Source: MGBC124762 sp048201935 (lineage in GTDB: Bacteria > Bacillota > Clostridia > Oscillospirales > Oscillospiraceae). Taken from it: a DNA stretch of 64,000 bases. The notes under the pieces were generated by a model, which made no database searches, was not told the origin of the DNA, and worked only from the letters and a program-made list of their open reading frames with translations. A program made the position numbers and the translations under genes. Where the stretch lies: NCBI GenBank assembly GCA_048201935.1, contig DBFBGR010000001.1:1-64000 (forward strand), read 5' to 3'. Shown here in pieces: positions 63,758 to 64,000 of the stretch (positions are counted from its first letter, which is position 1; every line of letters starts with the position of its first letter).

Positions 63758-63816
63758 TCGTGTGACCTCCTTCGGGATATCGCACTTTCTCGTTGTTGAC
63801 TGCTTCTTACACCCAC

Positions 63817-63846
63817 AATGTACTCTAAGACAAGAGGCACAGTCAA
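63817..63846 (-). promoter_or_regulatory. Promoter of adhE
   Basis: On the minus strand TTGACT (63846-63841), 18-nt spacer, TACATT (63822-63817). I see no complete Rex operator here. Confidence 0.6.
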
Positions 63847-63921
63847 TCGAAAAGACAGAGAAAAACCCACCCAAAGACTAGGCTTTTTTGTGCACATTCC
63901 TAAAACCCGTCGAAAAGGGTC

Positions 63922-63958
63922 AAAAAAACAGCCCAAAGGACCTAAGTCCTCTGGGCTG
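63922..63958 (-). terminator. Terminator of a leftward gene at the right edge
   Basis: CAGCCCAAAGGAC (63929-63941) pairs with 63946-63958 (one mismatch), CTAA loop; on the minus strand followed by TTTTTTT. Confidence 0.88.
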
Positions 63959-64000
63959 GGCGGTGATATGCAATTCTTGGGGTGCCGTCGTCGGTATAGA
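63942..64000 (-). CDS. Possible 3' end of a leftward gene
   Basis: One minus-strand frame is open from the window edge and reads YTDDGTPRIAYHRPAQRT, then TAG (63944-63942) in the loop of the terminator. Partial; too short to identify. The placement of the stop in a terminator loop repeats what is seen at gluQ and the Rrf2 gene. Confidence 0.3.
   Translation of the reverse strand, partial: YTDDGTPRIAYHRPAQRT

Noticed and set aside
61037..63799. 920-codon open frame on the plus strand
   Set aside because: Antisense to adhE; same shadow composition, no Shine-Dalgarno or recognisable domain.
63780..63850. Rex operator before adhE
   Set aside because: Only isolated TTGT and ACAA half-sites are present, not the TTGTTAA-type palindrome.

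Overview
The window is a gene-dense stretch of a high-GC (roughly 60% or more), endospore-forming anaerobic Firmicute, most likely a Clostridia of the Oscillospiraceae (Flavonifractor/Lawsonibacter/Oscillibacter type; inferred from gene content and style, not from a database match). Support comes from a sigH-like sigma factor, spoVAD-spoVAE, two candidate forespore promoters, AdhE, a biotin-dependent Na+-pumping decarboxylase with an ATP-type PEP carboxykinase, Firmicute-style AddAB and RuvCAB, and BirA-type biotin operators. I see no prophage, transposase, CRISPR array or rRNA.

Layout. 1-5.3 kb (+): polA, a small membrane protein, rimI, a second GNAT and tsaD, with a curious mini-ORF in front of tsaD. 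5.8-8 kb (-): a polytopic membrane protein, a secreted SH3b-NlpC/P60 hydrolase and a 96-aa protein whose promoter stands back to back with that of a GluQ-like synthetase (+). 9-21.4 kb (-): an apparent seven-gene operon: CdaR/PucR-type regulator, ftsE (long C-terminal tail), ftsX, an EnvC-like M23 protein, a CtpA-like S41 protease, addB, addA. 21.4-32.2 kb: rsuA-type pseudouridine synthase, then secreted proteins (DUF4830-like, two tandem paralogues, a C39-like peptidase, a CAP-SLH protein) mixed with spoVAD-spoVAE, an acyl-ACP thioesterase and guaB. 32.2-39.9 kb (-): zinc-ribbon protein, sigH, GT/ruvC/ruvA/ruvB/glmM, Rrf2 regulator, DUF421-DUF4363 pair. 40-43.6 kb: a secreted leucine-rich-repeat protein and an EF-G-like GTPase. 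43.6-51.4 kb (-): a complete arginine operon argG-H-C-J-B-D-F with ARG-box-like sites. 51.6-54.1 kb: nrdR, a 46-aa probable spore protein, birA and bioY. 54.6-59.9 kb (-): oadA-oadG-biotin carrier-oadB-pckA. 60-63.8 kb: tRNA-Gln(CUG), a phosphotransferase-like kinase and adhE. The right edge may hold the end of one more gene.

How it fits together. FtsEX, the EnvC-like M23 protein, the S41 protease and the NlpC/P60 protein are a cell-wall/division set. BioY imports biotin, BirA senses and attaches it, and the nearby biotinyl carrier protein is its probable substrate, linking two perfectly spaced BirA boxes to the oxaloacetate decarboxylase that works beside PckA. ArgJ recycles the acetyl group, so the arg operon needs no dedicated ArgE or ArgA.

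Most interesting unexplained signal: the 290-nt leader of the secreted protein at 23032 is folded into many hairpins and carries, on the opposite strand, a promoter of the same type (TTGCCA-N17-TAAAAT) followed by about 95 nt that look like a small RNA with its own terminator. The tandem paralogue downstream has the same sense promoter but only a 27-nt leader, so the element looks like an insertion or a dedicated regulator.
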